From Arthrobacter koreensis (GTDB lineage Bacteria; Actinomycetota; Actinomycetes; Actinomycetales; Micrococcaceae): a stretch of 64,000 nucleotides of DNA. The position numbers and the translations under genes were made by a program. Within the stretch, counting starts at the first letter, position 1; every line of letters begins with the position of its first letter. Positions 25,500-34,356 of the stretch are shown here, one piece after another. Under the pieces are notes generated by a model, which saw only the letters and a program-made list of their open reading frames with translations, did no database searches and had not been told where the DNA came from. Where the stretch lies: NCBI RefSeq assembly GCF_009193255.1, contig NZ_WACG01000001.1:868001-932000 (forward strand). The letters are read 5' to 3'.

Positions 25500-26825
25500 T
25501 CAGTCGAAGTAGCCGGCGACGTCCACGGGACCGCCGGCGTCGGCGAATTCCTGGGCGGCGGCACGCTGCAGCTCCGGGTCCCAGAAGTAGTCCAGGGCTG
25601 TCAGCGCCAGGCCGGCGGCGCCGTCGGCTGCTCCCCGGGCAGCCTCGGGTGAGCCCGCAGCCGCCGCGAACTCGCGGGTGTGCAGGGCAACGTCCGGGGC
25701 GGATATGGCGATCAGCGGATGGATCCCGGGCACCCGGTAGCTCACATTTCCAAAGTCCGTCGATGCCGCCAGCGTCTCCGAAACCACTCCCGCGGGCAGC
25801 GGGTCGCGGGAGCGGCGGCGCTGGGCGGAGAGCCAGCGGCCGGTTAGCGCGCGGCTGGAACGCACGGGCAGCGACGGCGGCTCCGCGTCCCATTCAATCT
25901 CCACCCCGGTGCCGGTCATGAGCGCTGCCCCGCGGACAATGTCCTCGATACGGCCGCTGAGCTCCCGCAGGGTCTCGGGGTACTTGGACCGGGCGTAGAA
26001 CTTCATTTCGGCGAATTCCGGAATGATGCTCGGCCGCTCGCCACCCTCGGTGATGATGGCGTGGATCCGGTCCGACGGCGGCATCTGCTGGCGCAGCAGG
26101 CCCACCCCCTGGTAGGCGAGGGTGGCGGCGTCGAGCGCGTTGCGGCCCATGAAGGGCTGGGCGGATGCATGGGCCGCAACTCCGGAGAACTTCACCGTGA
26201 GCACCCGCCGGCCCAGCCAGACCTGGTCAACGACGTCGGCCCCCAGCGGGTGGACCATCATCGCAGCATCCACGCCGTCCAGGGCACCGTGCTGGATCAT
26301 CACTTCTTTGCCGGAATAGCCTTCCTCTGCCGGAGTTCCGAGGAAGACCACCGTTCCTGGAAACGCGTCCGGATCATCGCGGAGGGTCTCCGCCAGCGCC
26401 AGGAACGCGCCGGCTCCGGCGGCGGCAATGACGTTGTGGCCGCAGGCATGGCCGATCCCCGGAAGCGCATCGTACTCACCCATGACGGCAAGCACCGGGG
26501 ATCCGGAGCCGGCCTGCGCCCGGACTGCGGTGTCCAGGCCGTGGACCCCCACTTCGGCGGCGATCCCGTGGCGTTCCAGCAAGTCCGCCACGCGGCGGGC
26601 GCTGCGGTGTTCCTGATAGGCCGTTTCCGGGTCCTGGTGCAGCTGGGCAGCCAGGTCCGCCAGCTCCGGGGCGAGCGCGTCCACCCGGGCCAGGACGGCG
26701 TCGGCGAGCGCTTCCGGAGCTCCGGCAAACGGAGAATCCTCGTGCCGGATGTGCCGGGCACGGACCTGCGTTTCCTTGTCCAGGTAGTCCAGGTAGTCGG
26801 TGCTTGGCTGCGTTGGATCACTCAT
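25500..26825 (-). CDS. M20 family amidohydrolase, AbgB-like
   Basis: A 441-residue zinc peptidase/amidase of the M20D group. Motifs are AVMGEYDALPGIGHACGHNV (metal ligands, about 118-137), GTPAEEGYSGK (catalytic Glu pair, near 167) and VKFSGVAAHASAQPFMGRNALDA (dimerisation domain, about 210-232). Residues beyond 330 complete the catalytic domain, with HTREFA at the end. E. coli uses an AbgA/AbgB pair; here one protein is adjacent to abgT. It would split p-aminobenzoyl-glutamate into p-aminobenzoate and glutamate, by context. ATG 26825 has AGGG 8 bases upstream; GTG 26834 is the alternative. Confidence 0.87.
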   Translation of the reverse strand: MSDPTQPSTDYLDYLDKETQVRARHIRHEDSPFAGAPEALADAVLARVDALAPELADLAAQLHQDPETAYQEHRSARRVADLLERHGIAAEVGVHGLDTAVRAQAGSGSPVLAVMGEYDALPGIGHACGHNVIAAAGAGAFLALAETLRDDPDAFPGTVVFLGTPAEEGYSGKEVMIQHGALDGVDAAMMVHPLGADVVDQVWLGRRVLTVKFSGVAAHASAQPFMGRNALDAATLAYQGVGLLRQQMPPSDRIHAIITEGGERPSIIPEFAEMKFYARSKYPETLRELSGRIEDIVRGAALMTGTGVEIEWDAEPPSLPVRSSRALTGRWLSAQRRRSRDPLPAGVVSETLAASTDFGNVSYRVPGIHPLIAISAPDVALHTREFAAAAGSPEAARGAADGAAGLALTALDYFWDPELQRAAAQEFADAGGPVDVAGYFD

Positions 26826-26968
26826 GGGGGCCACCCTACGACTGATCCAGGGCTAATGCCTGCCGGACCCGTAATGCGGCGCATAGGGGGTTCCGGTGCC
26901 GCCGCAACCGGATTAGGATTCGGCCGGGCGCCCGGGTGGGGTGCCGGATCCTGTGCTCGAAAACCGGG

Positions 26969-27721
26969 TCAGCGCCCGCGGCCGCCTATCCGCGCCACCA
27001 GCCCCTGGGGCCCTCGGCTCCCCACCGCGGCAAGCACCTTGTACCGCTTCGACGGGATGGAGACTCCCTTGCCCGCGAAGGCATCGGCGAGGCCTTCGCG
27101 GACCACCCGGTCCGCGTCCAGCCACATCCACCGGGGATAGAGCGTCTTGTCCATCTGCATCCGCTGGTGGAACTCGGTGTGCACGAACCCCGGGCAGACT
27201 GCGGTCACGGAGATGCCGCGCCCGGCATAGTGCAGGTTGGCCCAGCGGCTGAAGTTGATGACCCAGGCTTTCGCCGCACTGTAGGTACCGCGGGGAATGA
27301 ATCCGGCCACCGACGCGACGTTGATGATCCGTCCGCCGCCGCGCTCGAGCATCGAGTTGATCGCGGCGTGGCTCAGCAGCAGGGGTGCCTGGACCAGTAC
27401 GGCCAGGTGGTCGAGCTCTATCTGGGCCGGGTTGGCGTGGAAGTCGTTCTTCAGGCCGTACCCGGCATTGTTGACGAGGACGGCGACGTCCGGCTGGCCC
27501 ACCCGTGCGGCCACCTTCTCCACGCCCTCTTTCGTGGAAAGGTCCGCGGGCAGCACTGAAGCCTCAACCTGGTAGCGGGAGGAGAGCTCTTCGGCCTTGG
27601 CCCTGAGCCGTTCCTCGTCCCGGGCGGTCAGGACTACGTTGTAGCCACGCTCGGCCAGGGCACGGGCGAACTCTGCTCCCAGGCCTGCGGTGGCCCCTGT
27701 GATTACTGCCGTTTCAGTCAT
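26969..27721 (-). CDS. SDR-family oxidoreductase, DltE-like
   Basis: A 250-residue short-chain dehydrogenase. VITGATAGLGAEFARALAERG forms the cofactor site, NNAGYG is near residue 88, the catalytic Ser lies in NVASVAGF and the Tyr/Lys pair in YSAAK near 152. The tail (residues 215-250) is basic and Gly-rich. DltE-like enzymes act on unknown substrates. SD is weak before ATG 27721. Same strand as the folate-fragment genes but 143 bases away, so co-transcription is uncertain. Confidence 0.85.
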   Translation of the reverse strand: MTETAVITGATAGLGAEFARALAERGYNVVLTARDEERLRAKAEELSSRYQVEASVLPADLSTKEGVEKVAARVGQPDVAVLVNNAGYGLKNDFHANPAQIELDHLAVLVQAPLLLSHAAINSMLERGGGRIINVASVAGFIPRGTYSAAKAWVINFSRWANLHYAGRGISVTAVCPGFVHTEFHQRMQMDKTLYPRWMWLDADRVVREGLADAFAGKGVSIPSKRYKVLAAVGSRGPQGLVARIGGRGR

Positions 27722-27841
27722 TGGGACAGCCTGCTACGCCTGCAGGGGGTTTGGCAACGCAGGCTTCGCGCGGCGCATTGCCTCCCGCGGCGGGACGCAC
27801 CTACCGTGGGAGGACCAGGACCCGCTGATGCCGGGAGTGCC

Positions 27842-28519
27842 GTGGCCGTCCAAACCGCCCATCCGTTCCCCTATACCGACCGCGCCGACGCAGGCCGGGT
27901 CCTGGCAGGTGCGCTGGAGCGGTACCGGGGCGGCCCCGGAGTGCTGGTGCTGGGCCTCCCGCGCGGCGGGGTGCCGGTTGCAGCGGAGGTCGCCGGCGCC
28001 CTGGGAGCAAAGCTGGACGTGGTGGTGGTGCGCAAGATCGGCCATCCACGACAGCCGGAACTCGCTGCCGGGGCGGTGGCCGAGGCCGGGGGTGCCGCTG
28101 CCGAAACCTGGAATCTGCCCATCCTGAACGCATGGCTGGCCGCCGCCGGGCCGGGCGGCCAGGCTGGGCTGGATGCCGTCCTGGCCTCCGAGCGGGAGGA
28201 GCTGCAGCGCCGGGCCCGGAGGTTCCGGGGCGGGCGCGGTGTGCAGGAACTCCGGGGGCGGACGGTGATTGTGGTCGACGACGGAATTGCCACGGGTGCC
28301 ACCATGCGCGCGGCCCTGGAAGCTGTCCGCAAACTCGATCCGGCGTGGCTGGTGGCGGCGGCTCCCATGTCCTGTGAGCGGACGGACGCGCTCACCGAGG
28401 CGGCGAACGACGTCGTCATTCCCTGGCCGGACAGCGGCCTGCCGGCGGTGGGTTCGGCTTACCTCCACTTCGGGCAGACCGGCGAGGACGAGGTGCGCTT
28501 CCTGCTGGGCCTCGCCTGA
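27842..28519 (+). CDS. Phosphoribosyltransferase family protein
   Basis: A 225-residue type I phosphoribosyltransferase-fold protein. The PRPP loop TVIVVDDGIATGATMRAALEA is complete near residues 140-160, and the dimer motif VLGLPRGGVPVAAEVAGALGAKLDVVVVRKIGHP is near 35-68, which is typical of the COG1926 group. Substrate is unknown; this group is often linked to stress or dienelactone-hydrolase-like proteins. GTG 27842 (MAVQTAHPFPY) has GGGAG close by; an in-frame GTG at 27806 is possible, so the first 12 residues are uncertain. The next gene is a membrane stress protein 123 bases away. Confidence 0.8.
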   Translation: MAVQTAHPFPYTDRADAGRVLAGALERYRGGPGVLVLGLPRGGVPVAAEVAGALGAKLDVVVVRKIGHPRQPELAAGAVAEAGGAAAETWNLPILNAWLAAAGPGGQAGLDAVLASEREELQRRARRFRGGRGVQELRGRTVIVVDDGIATGATMRAALEAVRKLDPAWLVAAAPMSCERTDALTEAANDVVIPWPDSGLPAVGSAYLHFGQTGEDEVRFLLGLA

Positions 28520-28642
28520 CCTTCCCTGGTTTTCCCCTGCTCCCGGCGCCGGAACGGCTGCCCCATGCTGGTCTGGGAGGTAGGCCGGGAGGATAATTCG
28601 AAGGGCTTGGGGACACCATTTTCGAGAGCTCGGGAGGCTCCA

Positions 28643-29239
28643 ATGTCCATGACCAGTGGTGCTTTCTACGGCTGGGGAGGGCTCGGCCTGGATACCAGCG
28701 AACTTTCGTCCCGGACTATCTCCGCGGTGCGGACAGGTTTCGGCGTTGTGGGGGCGGTGTCCCTGATCCTCGGCCTGCTGGTCCTCTTCTGGCCGCAGGC
28801 CACCCTCTCAGTGATCGCGTTCCTCTTCGGCCTGTACTTCCTCATCTCCGGTGCCCTGCGCGTGGTCAGCGGAATCGCCGCGCCCCTCACACCGGGACTG
28901 CGGGTGCTGAGCATCATTGTGGGGCTGCTGCTCTTCATCGTGGGCATCGTCGCTATCCGCAACCCGCTGTCCTCACTCGCCGTACTCGGCATGCTGGTAG
29001 GCATCGCCTGGATCATCGAAGGCATCATGGCGCTGGCGGAGACGGAATCGGGCGGTTCCCGCTGGTACGCGATTACCTTCGGCATCCTGAGCATCGTTGC
29101 CGGCGTCGTTGTCCTGTTCCTTCCGGTCGAGTCCCTGGCAGCGCTGGTGATCTTCGGCGGGATCTTCCTGGTGGTCCTGGGCGTGGTGCAGCTGGTCCGG
29201 GCCATCACCTTCGGACGCGGCGGGGTCCGCACCGCCTAA
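28643..29239 (+). CDS. DUF308 (HdeD-like) membrane protein
   Basis: A 198-residue protein with six hydrophobic segments in three pairs, as in HdeD-type proteins linked in enterics to acid resistance. Visible segments are GVVGAVSLILGLLVLFWP, TLSVIAFLFGLYFLISGAL, VLSIIVGLLLFIVGIVAI, SLAVLGMLVGIAWIIEGIM, ITFGILSIVAGVVVLFLPV and LVIFGGIFLVVLGVVQLV. ATG 28643 has GGGAGG 6 bases upstream; an ATG two codons later is also possible. Function in Actinobacteria is unknown. Confidence 0.85.
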   Translation: MSMTSGAFYGWGGLGLDTSELSSRTISAVRTGFGVVGAVSLILGLLVLFWPQATLSVIAFLFGLYFLISGALRVVSGIAAPLTPGLRVLSIIVGLLLFIVGIVAIRNPLSSLAVLGMLVGIAWIIEGIMALAETESGGSRWYAITFGILSIVAGVVVLFLPVESLAALVIFGGIFLVVLGVVQLVRAITFGRGGVRTA

Positions 29240-29290
29240 CCCGCTCCGGCCTGCGCTTTTCAGGCAGCGCCCAGCGGCCTCCCAGCAGCT

Positions 29291-29307
29291 GTTAACACAG
29301 CGCTAAC
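29291..29307 (+). promoter_or_regulatory. Possible GlnR-like direct repeat upstream of amt
   Basis: GTTAAC at 29291-29296 is followed 11 bp later by GCTAAC at 29302-29307. GlnR sites in Actinobacteria are also built of five-base units spaced by six, and ammonium transporters are classical targets. The match is loose and the site lies 147 bases from the start, so this is a weak suggestion. Confidence 0.25.
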
Positions 29308-29453
29308 GTGCGTGCGCTGCCGCCTGAAACACTCCGGCTCCTACGCTAAGGACAGCGGTGCGGCCCCTGGCCGCACCACCAGTCTCGGCCTCCTTAACGT
29401 ACAGATCCCGCACCGGCCCCACGGCCGGTACGCACCCGGATTGGAGCCGCTCC

Positions 29454-30740
29454 ATGGACTCTGGAAATACCGCCTGGCTGCTCGCCAGCGCCGCACTGGT
29501 CTGCCTGATGATCCCCGGCATTGCGTTCTTCTACGGCGGCATGGTTGGGTCCCGCCGAATCCTCAACATGATGATGATGTGCTTCGGCAGCGCCAGCCTC
29601 GTTGCCGTGCTGTGGGTGCTGTTCGGCTACTCGGCAGCCTTCGGCAACTCGCTCACTCCCCTGGGTGTCCTCGGCAACCCGCTGGAGTTCTTCGGCCTGG
29701 AGAGCCTGCTCACCGAAGATCCGGCCGCGGCCCTGCCGGCTGCGCTTTTCGCGGCCTTCCAGCTGATGTTTGCCTGCGTCACCACGGCGCTGGTGGCCGG
29801 CGCGGCCGCGGGGCGGATGAAGTTCGGTGCCTGGATGGTCTTCGCGGGGCTGTGGGCCGCTCTGGTCTACTTCCCCGTGGCGCACTGGGTCTTTGCCTTC
29901 AGCAGTGAGGACGGCACCGTCACCGGCGGCTGGATCGCCAACAGCCTGGGCGCCATCGACTTTGCCGGCGGAACCGCGGTCCACATGAACGCCGGCGTCG
30001 CGGCCCTGGCGCTCGCCCTGGTCCTGGGCCGCAGCCGCGGCTGGCCGCACGTCATCACCCAGCCGCACAACCGGCCGCTGGTGATCCTCGGCGCGAGCCT
30101 GCTCTGGGTCGGATGGTACGGCTTCAACGCCGGGTCCGCGCTGAGCGCCGGCCATACTGCCGCCGTCGTTTTCCTGAATACCGCGGTTGCCGCAGCGGCG
30201 GGGCTGCTCGGCTGGGCGCTGATGGAACGGCTGCGGCTGGGACGCTCCTCGACCCTGGGGGCAGCCTCCGGGCTGATCTCCGGACTGGTAGCCATCACTC
30301 CGGCCTGCGGCGCGGTCAGCCCGCTGGGTGCCGTGGCCATCGGCGCGATCGCCGGGCTGGTCTGCTCCCTGGCGATCGAGCTGAAGTTCCGGCTCGGTTA
30401 CGACGATTCGCTCGACGTCGTGGGCGTGCACCTCGTGGGCGGCGTGATCGGCACCCTGCTGATCGGGTTCTTCGCAACGGCTGCCGCGCCGAACGGCGTC
30501 AGCGGCGTGTTCTACGGCGGCGGCTGGTCCCTGCTGGGCATCCAGTCCGTGGCCACGATTGCCGTGCTGGTGTACTCCTTTGTGCTCACCTGGGCCATCG
30601 CGAAGGTCCTGGACCTGGTAATGGGCCTGCGGGTTCCGGAGGAGCACGAGGTCCGCGGCATCGACATGGCCGCGCACTCCGAATCCGCCTACCTGAACGA
30701 AGAGGAACCGGCCGAGCTCGGCGCTCCCGTGCGGCCCTGA
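29454..30740 (+). CDS. amt: Ammonium transporter
   Basis: A 428-residue Amt/MEP/Rh channel that conducts ammonia after deprotonating ammonium. Eleven hydrophobic segments are visible, as is the signature DFAGGTAVHMNAGVAALALALVLG (pore His in HMNAG) and HLVGGVIGTLLIGFFA (second pore His). ATG 29454 has GGAG 7 bases upstream; upstream in-frame codons to 29358 are rejected. No glnK gene follows, unlike the common amtB-glnK-glnD arrangement. The gene ends at a 56-bp palindrome shared with the converging pyruvate oxidase gene. Confidence 0.94.
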   Translation: MDSGNTAWLLASAALVCLMIPGIAFFYGGMVGSRRILNMMMMCFGSASLVAVLWVLFGYSAAFGNSLTPLGVLGNPLEFFGLESLLTEDPAAALPAALFAAFQLMFACVTTALVAGAAAGRMKFGAWMVFAGLWAALVYFPVAHWVFAFSSEDGTVTGGWIANSLGAIDFAGGTAVHMNAGVAALALALVLGRSRGWPHVITQPHNRPLVILGASLLWVGWYGFNAGSALSAGHTAAVVFLNTAVAAAAGLLGWALMERLRLGRSSTLGAASGLISGLVAITPACGAVSPLGAVAIGAIAGLVCSLAIELKFRLGYDDSLDVVGVHLVGGVIGTLLIGFFATAAAPNGVSGVFYGGGWSLLGIQSVATIAVLVYSFVLTWAIAKVLDLVMGLRVPEEHEVRGIDMAAHSESAYLNEEEPAELGAPVRP

Positions 30741-30767
30741 TCTCCTCTACTTCCCCTCCTCGCCCAT

Positions 30768-30823
30768 CGAGATCACAGAAACTGCCCGTTAGAACGCTCT
30801 AACGGGCAGTTTCTGTGATCTCG
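30768..30823. repeat. 56-bp palindrome, copy 1 (also a likely bidirectional terminator)
   Basis: A perfect 26-bp stem with a 4-base loop (30794-30797) is flanked on the plus strand by TTTTAAA. It lies between the converging ends of amt and the pyruvate oxidase gene. It begins CGAGA and ends TCTCG exactly like copies at 36224-36279 and 50893-50948, with the same total length. See the finding on this family. Confidence 0.9.
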
Positions 30824-30838
30824 TTTTAAAGGGGCGGG

Positions 30839-32623
30839 CTAGGTCGACGAGAGGCCTTCCTCCTGGCGCAGGTAGGTTTCTACCAGCTCACGGGCATGCG
30901 CAGTATCCGGCCCTTCCTTCTCCAGCGCATCCAGCATGTCCTGCCCCTTGGTGCGCCCTGCCGGGAACGGCGGCAGCAGCGGAATATCCGGATCGGAGAG
31001 CACTTCGATCAGCACCGGACGGTCGGCATCCAGGGCCGCGTCCCACGCCGCGCCGATCTGCGCGGGATCCTCCACCCGGATGCCCTGCAGTCCCAGCAGT
31101 TCGGCGTACGCCGCGTAGGAGAAGTCCGGCAGCGCCTGGCTCTGGTCAAACCGCGGGTCCCCTTCCATTTCCCGCTGTTCCCACGTCACTTCGGCCAGTT
31201 CCCGGTTGTTCAGCACCATCAGCACAAAGCGGGGATCGGCCCAGCGGGGCCAGAGCCTGCTGACGGTGATGAGCTCGGACAGCCCGGCCATCTGCATGGC
31301 TCCGTCACCGGACAGGGCGACCACCGGCCTGTCCGGGGCAGCCAGTTTTGCTGCCAGTCCGTAGGGAATGGAGCAGCCCATGCTCGCCAGCGTGCTGGAC
31401 AGATGCGCGGGGACGCCGGCGGGCAGGCGCAGCTGCCGCGCGTACCAGTACACGCTGCTTCCGACGTCGACCGCCACCTGCGCGTTCTCCGGCAGCCGGC
31501 TGCCCAGCTCCCGCACCGCCAGTTCCGGGTTCACCGGATTCGCCGGGGTCGCTGCACGTTCGGCGGCCAGCTGATTCCAGTCCTGCACTGCTGTCTCCAC
31601 GGAGCTGCGCCAACCGCTGCGCTCGCTGACCAGTGGAAGCAGCCCCTCCAAGGCGGCTGCGGCGTCGCCGGTCACTGCCACCTCTACCGGGTACCGGTTG
31701 CCGATTGCGGCGGCATCGACGTCGATCTGCACCGCCCGCGCTGCGCCGGGCGGCGGATAGAACTCGGTCCACGGATCGTTGGAGCCGATGATGACCAGGG
31801 TGTCGCACCGTCCCAGCACATATCCGCTGGCGCTGGTGCCCAGATGTCCCATCACTCCGGCAGCCAGCGGATGGGATTCATCCACGTACGGTTTGCCCAT
31901 CAGTGAGGTCGTGATTCCGGCACCGGTCTTTTCAGCCAGCGCCCGCACCTGCGGCCAGGCTCCGCGGGCACCTTGCCCGACGAGAAAGGCAACCCGCTCG
32001 CCGTCGTTGATGACCGCCGCGGCTGCCTCCAGGTCTGCGTCCGCCGGCACCAGGTTCGGCGGGCTCCATACCGGCGCACTGGTCACGATTCCGTGTTCCT
32101 GTTCCAGTTCCGGGGCGGGCGCCTGCTGAACGTCGTGCGGAATGATGACGACGGCGGGAGCCCGGTCCGCGAGCGCGGCCTTGAACGCGCGGTCAAGTAC
32201 CAGCGGAAGCTGTTCGGGGCTGTTGACCTGCTGGCGGAAGGACGACGCGACATCGCGGGTGAGGTTAAGCAGGTCGATTTCCTGCATGTAGGCCGAGCCC
32301 AGGACGCTGCGGGACTGCTGCCCGATGATTGCTACCACGGGCACGCTGTCCATTTTGGCGTCATACAGGCCGTTGAGCAGGTGGACGGCCCCGGGGCCCT
32401 GGGTGGAAAGCACCACCCCTGGCCGGCCGGTGTACTTTGCGTGCCCCACCGCCATGAACGCTGCGTTTTCCTCATGCCGGGCCTGCACGAACTCCGGGGA
32501 TCCGGAGCGCCGCAGGGCACCGAGCACGGTGTTGATCCCGTCCCCGCTGTAGCCAAAGATCCGGTCGACGCCCCAGGCCTGCAGCCTTTCGACGATCACA
32601 TCTGCAACGAGCCGTTCTGCCAT
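30839..32623 (-). CDS. Pyruvate oxidase / pyruvate dehydrogenase (quinone)-type TPP enzyme
   Basis: A 594-residue thiamine-diphosphate enzyme of the pyruvate oxidase group (PoxB/YdaP-like). The N-terminal PYR domain holds the cofactor-activating Glu in VQARHEENAAFMA (near 52), a central FAD-type domain spans about 190-330, and the PP domain has the TPP/Mg motif ALSGDGAMQMAGLSELIT ending in NNRELAEVTWEQRE. It decarboxylates pyruvate to acetate or acetyl-phosphate; whether the electron acceptor is quinone or oxygen is not resolvable. ATG 32623 has GGAGG 5 bases upstream. Its end faces amt across the 56-bp palindrome; it is divergent from an aldehyde dehydrogenase. Confidence 0.9.
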   Translation of the reverse strand: MAERLVADVIVERLQAWGVDRIFGYSGDGINTVLGALRRSGSPEFVQARHEENAAFMAVGHAKYTGRPGVVLSTQGPGAVHLLNGLYDAKMDSVPVVAIIGQQSRSVLGSAYMQEIDLLNLTRDVASSFRQQVNSPEQLPLVLDRAFKAALADRAPAVVIIPHDVQQAPAPELEQEHGIVTSAPVWSPPNLVPADADLEAAAAVINDGERVAFLVGQGARGAWPQVRALAEKTGAGITTSLMGKPYVDESHPLAAGVMGHLGTSASGYVLGRCDTLVIIGSNDPWTEFYPPPGAARAVQIDVDAAAIGNRYPVEVAVTGDAAAALEGLLPLVSERSGWRSSVETAVQDWNQLAAERAATPANPVNPELAVRELGSRLPENAQVAVDVGSSVYWYARQLRLPAGVPAHLSSTLASMGCSIPYGLAAKLAAPDRPVVALSGDGAMQMAGLSELITVSRLWPRWADPRFVLMVLNNRELAEVTWEQREMEGDPRFDQSQALPDFSYAAYAELLGLQGIRVEDPAQIGAAWDAALDADRPVLIEVLSDPDIPLLPPFPAGRTKGQDMLDALEKEGPDTAHARELVETYLRQEEGLSST

Positions 32624-32835
32624 GGAAACCTCCATTAGTCAGCATGCTTACGGGTTCGCCTGCCACTATTCCACGGCACGCACATGCGGGCCAAGCAGTG
32701 CGGTGCCGGGGCGGGCCGCAGTCCGGCCGCACAATTAGCGTCATGTGACGTGACGGACATCACTTCTGGCGTACCCTAGGGGCCACCCGCAACACGTTCC
32801 CCGGCATCTGGCCATATCCATGACAAGGAGCAGCA

Positions 32836-34293
32836 ATGTCCCTCCTCACTACCTCCGACTGGCACGGCAAAATCCACACCGATTCCTGGACCACGGGCTC
32901 CGGCGGCACCATGGATGTGCTCGAACCCGCCACCGGCTCGGTCCTTGGCTCCGTAGGGCAGGCGAACCGTGAAGACGTCCTTGCCGCCGCCGCCAGGGCC
33001 GCGGCCGCCCAGCAGGAATGGTCACGGACCAAACCGGAAGTCCGGGCCGCCGTGCTGCGCCGGGCCGGTCAGTTCTTCGAAGACCATGCGCAGGAGATCC
33101 AGGGGTGGATCATGCGTGAAACCGGTGGGATCGACGCCAAGGCCGGGCTTGAAACGCACGTAGCGGCCAATGAGTGCTTCGATGCCGCAGCGCTGCCGGC
33201 CCATCCCGCAGGAGACGTGCTTACCAGCAATGAGGACCGCTGGTCCTTCGCCCGGCGGCGGCCAGCCGGCGTCGTTTCGGTCATCTCCCCGTTCAACTTT
33301 CCGCTGATCCTTTCCATCCGCTCCGTAGCCCCGGCCCTGGCACTTGGCAACGCCGTCCTGCTCAAGCCGGACCCCCGCACTACCGTCTCCGGCGGCGTCG
33401 TCATCATGCGGGTCTTCGAGGAAGCCGGGCTGCCCGCCGGCCTCCTGCAGCTGCTGCCGGGCGGCGCGGACGTGGGCCAGGCACTGGTGGAAGCACCGGA
33501 AGTACGCGTGATTTCCTTCACCGGCTCGACGACGGCAGGCCGGAAGGTGGGTGAGGCGGCGGGCCGCCTGCTCAAGCGTGCCCACCTGGAGCTCGGCGGC
33601 AACAACGCCCTCATCGTGCTTCCGGGTGCGGACCTTGACCTCGCCGCGTCGGCGGGCGCGTTTGGCTCCTTCCTGCACCAGGGGCAAATCTGCATGACTA
33701 CCGGCCGGCATCTGGTCCACGAATCACTGGTGGAGGAGTACACGGCACGCCTGGCGGACAAGGCGAAGAACCTGCCGGTTGGCGACCCTGCAAGCGGGCA
33801 GGTGGCGCTGGGCCCGATCATCGACGAGCGGCAGCGGGACAACATTGACCGGCTGGTGCGCGACGCGAAGGACTCCGGCGCGCAGATTGCGGCCGGCGGC
33901 ACCTACGAGGGGCTGTTCTACTCCCCCACCGTGCTGACCGGGTTGACGCCGGACAACCCCGCCTGGACGCAGGAGATCTTCGGGCCGGTAGCCCCCATCC
34001 TTGCCTTCTCCTCGATAGAGGAAGCGATCGAACTGACCAACGCCTCGGAGTACGCGCTGTCCGTGGGAATCCTGGGCGACGTTGGGCTGGCCATGGAGGT
34101 TGCCGACCGCGTGGTTTCGGGCAAGGTGCACATTAACGAACAGACGGTGTCCGATGAGGCGAATTCCCCCTTCGGAGGAATGGGCGCCTCCGGGACCGGT
34201 TCACGGTTCGGCGGCGCGGCCGCCAACATCGACGCGTTTACCGAAATCCAGTGGCTGACCATGCGGCCGGAAATTGCTCCCTATCCGTTCTAG
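32836..34293 (+). CDS. Aldehyde dehydrogenase, benzaldehyde dehydrogenase-like
   Basis: A 485-residue NAD(P)-dependent aldehyde dehydrogenase. The base Glu252 is in LELGGNNA and the nucleophile Cys286 in HQGQICMTTGRH, 34 residues apart as expected. The sequence FARRRPAGVVSVISPFNFPLILSIRSVAPALALGNAVLLKPDPRT and the short loop HQGQICMTTGRH resemble benzaldehyde/vanillin dehydrogenases. It would oxidise an aromatic or aliphatic aldehyde to the acid; no aromatic pathway gene is adjacent. AAGGAG is 5 bases before ATG 32836. A strong terminator follows. Confidence 0.9.
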   Translation: MSLLTTSDWHGKIHTDSWTTGSGGTMDVLEPATGSVLGSVGQANREDVLAAAARAAAAQQEWSRTKPEVRAAVLRRAGQFFEDHAQEIQGWIMRETGGIDAKAGLETHVAANECFDAAALPAHPAGDVLTSNEDRWSFARRRPAGVVSVISPFNFPLILSIRSVAPALALGNAVLLKPDPRTTVSGGVVIMRVFEEAGLPAGLLQLLPGGADVGQALVEAPEVRVISFTGSTTAGRKVGEAAGRLLKRAHLELGGNNALIVLPGADLDLAASAGAFGSFLHQGQICMTTGRHLVHESLVEEYTARLADKAKNLPVGDPASGQVALGPIIDERQRDNIDRLVRDAKDSGAQIAAGGTYEGLFYSPTVLTGLTPDNPAWTQEIFGPVAPILAFSSIEEAIELTNASEYALSVGILGDVGLAMEVADRVVSGKVHINEQTVSDEANSPFGGMGASGTGSRFGGAAANIDAFTEIQWLTMRPEIAPYPF

Positions 34294-34305
34294 GAATGGT
34301 GGAAA

Positions 34306-34345
34306 GCCCGGGGCCGCGGCAGGTCGTCCTGCCGCGGCCCCGGGC
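34306..34345. terminator. Bidirectional terminator hairpin
   Basis: An 18-bp perfect GC-rich stem (34306-34323 with 34328-34345) with loop TCGT lies between the converging ends of the aldehyde dehydrogenase and the AhpD-like gene. Confidence 0.85.
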
Positions 34346-34356
34346 GTCCAAGCGCC

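Noticed and set aside
29394-30677. A 427-residue minus-strand frame opposite amt
   Set aside because: Antisense to the ammonium transporter and without any motif.
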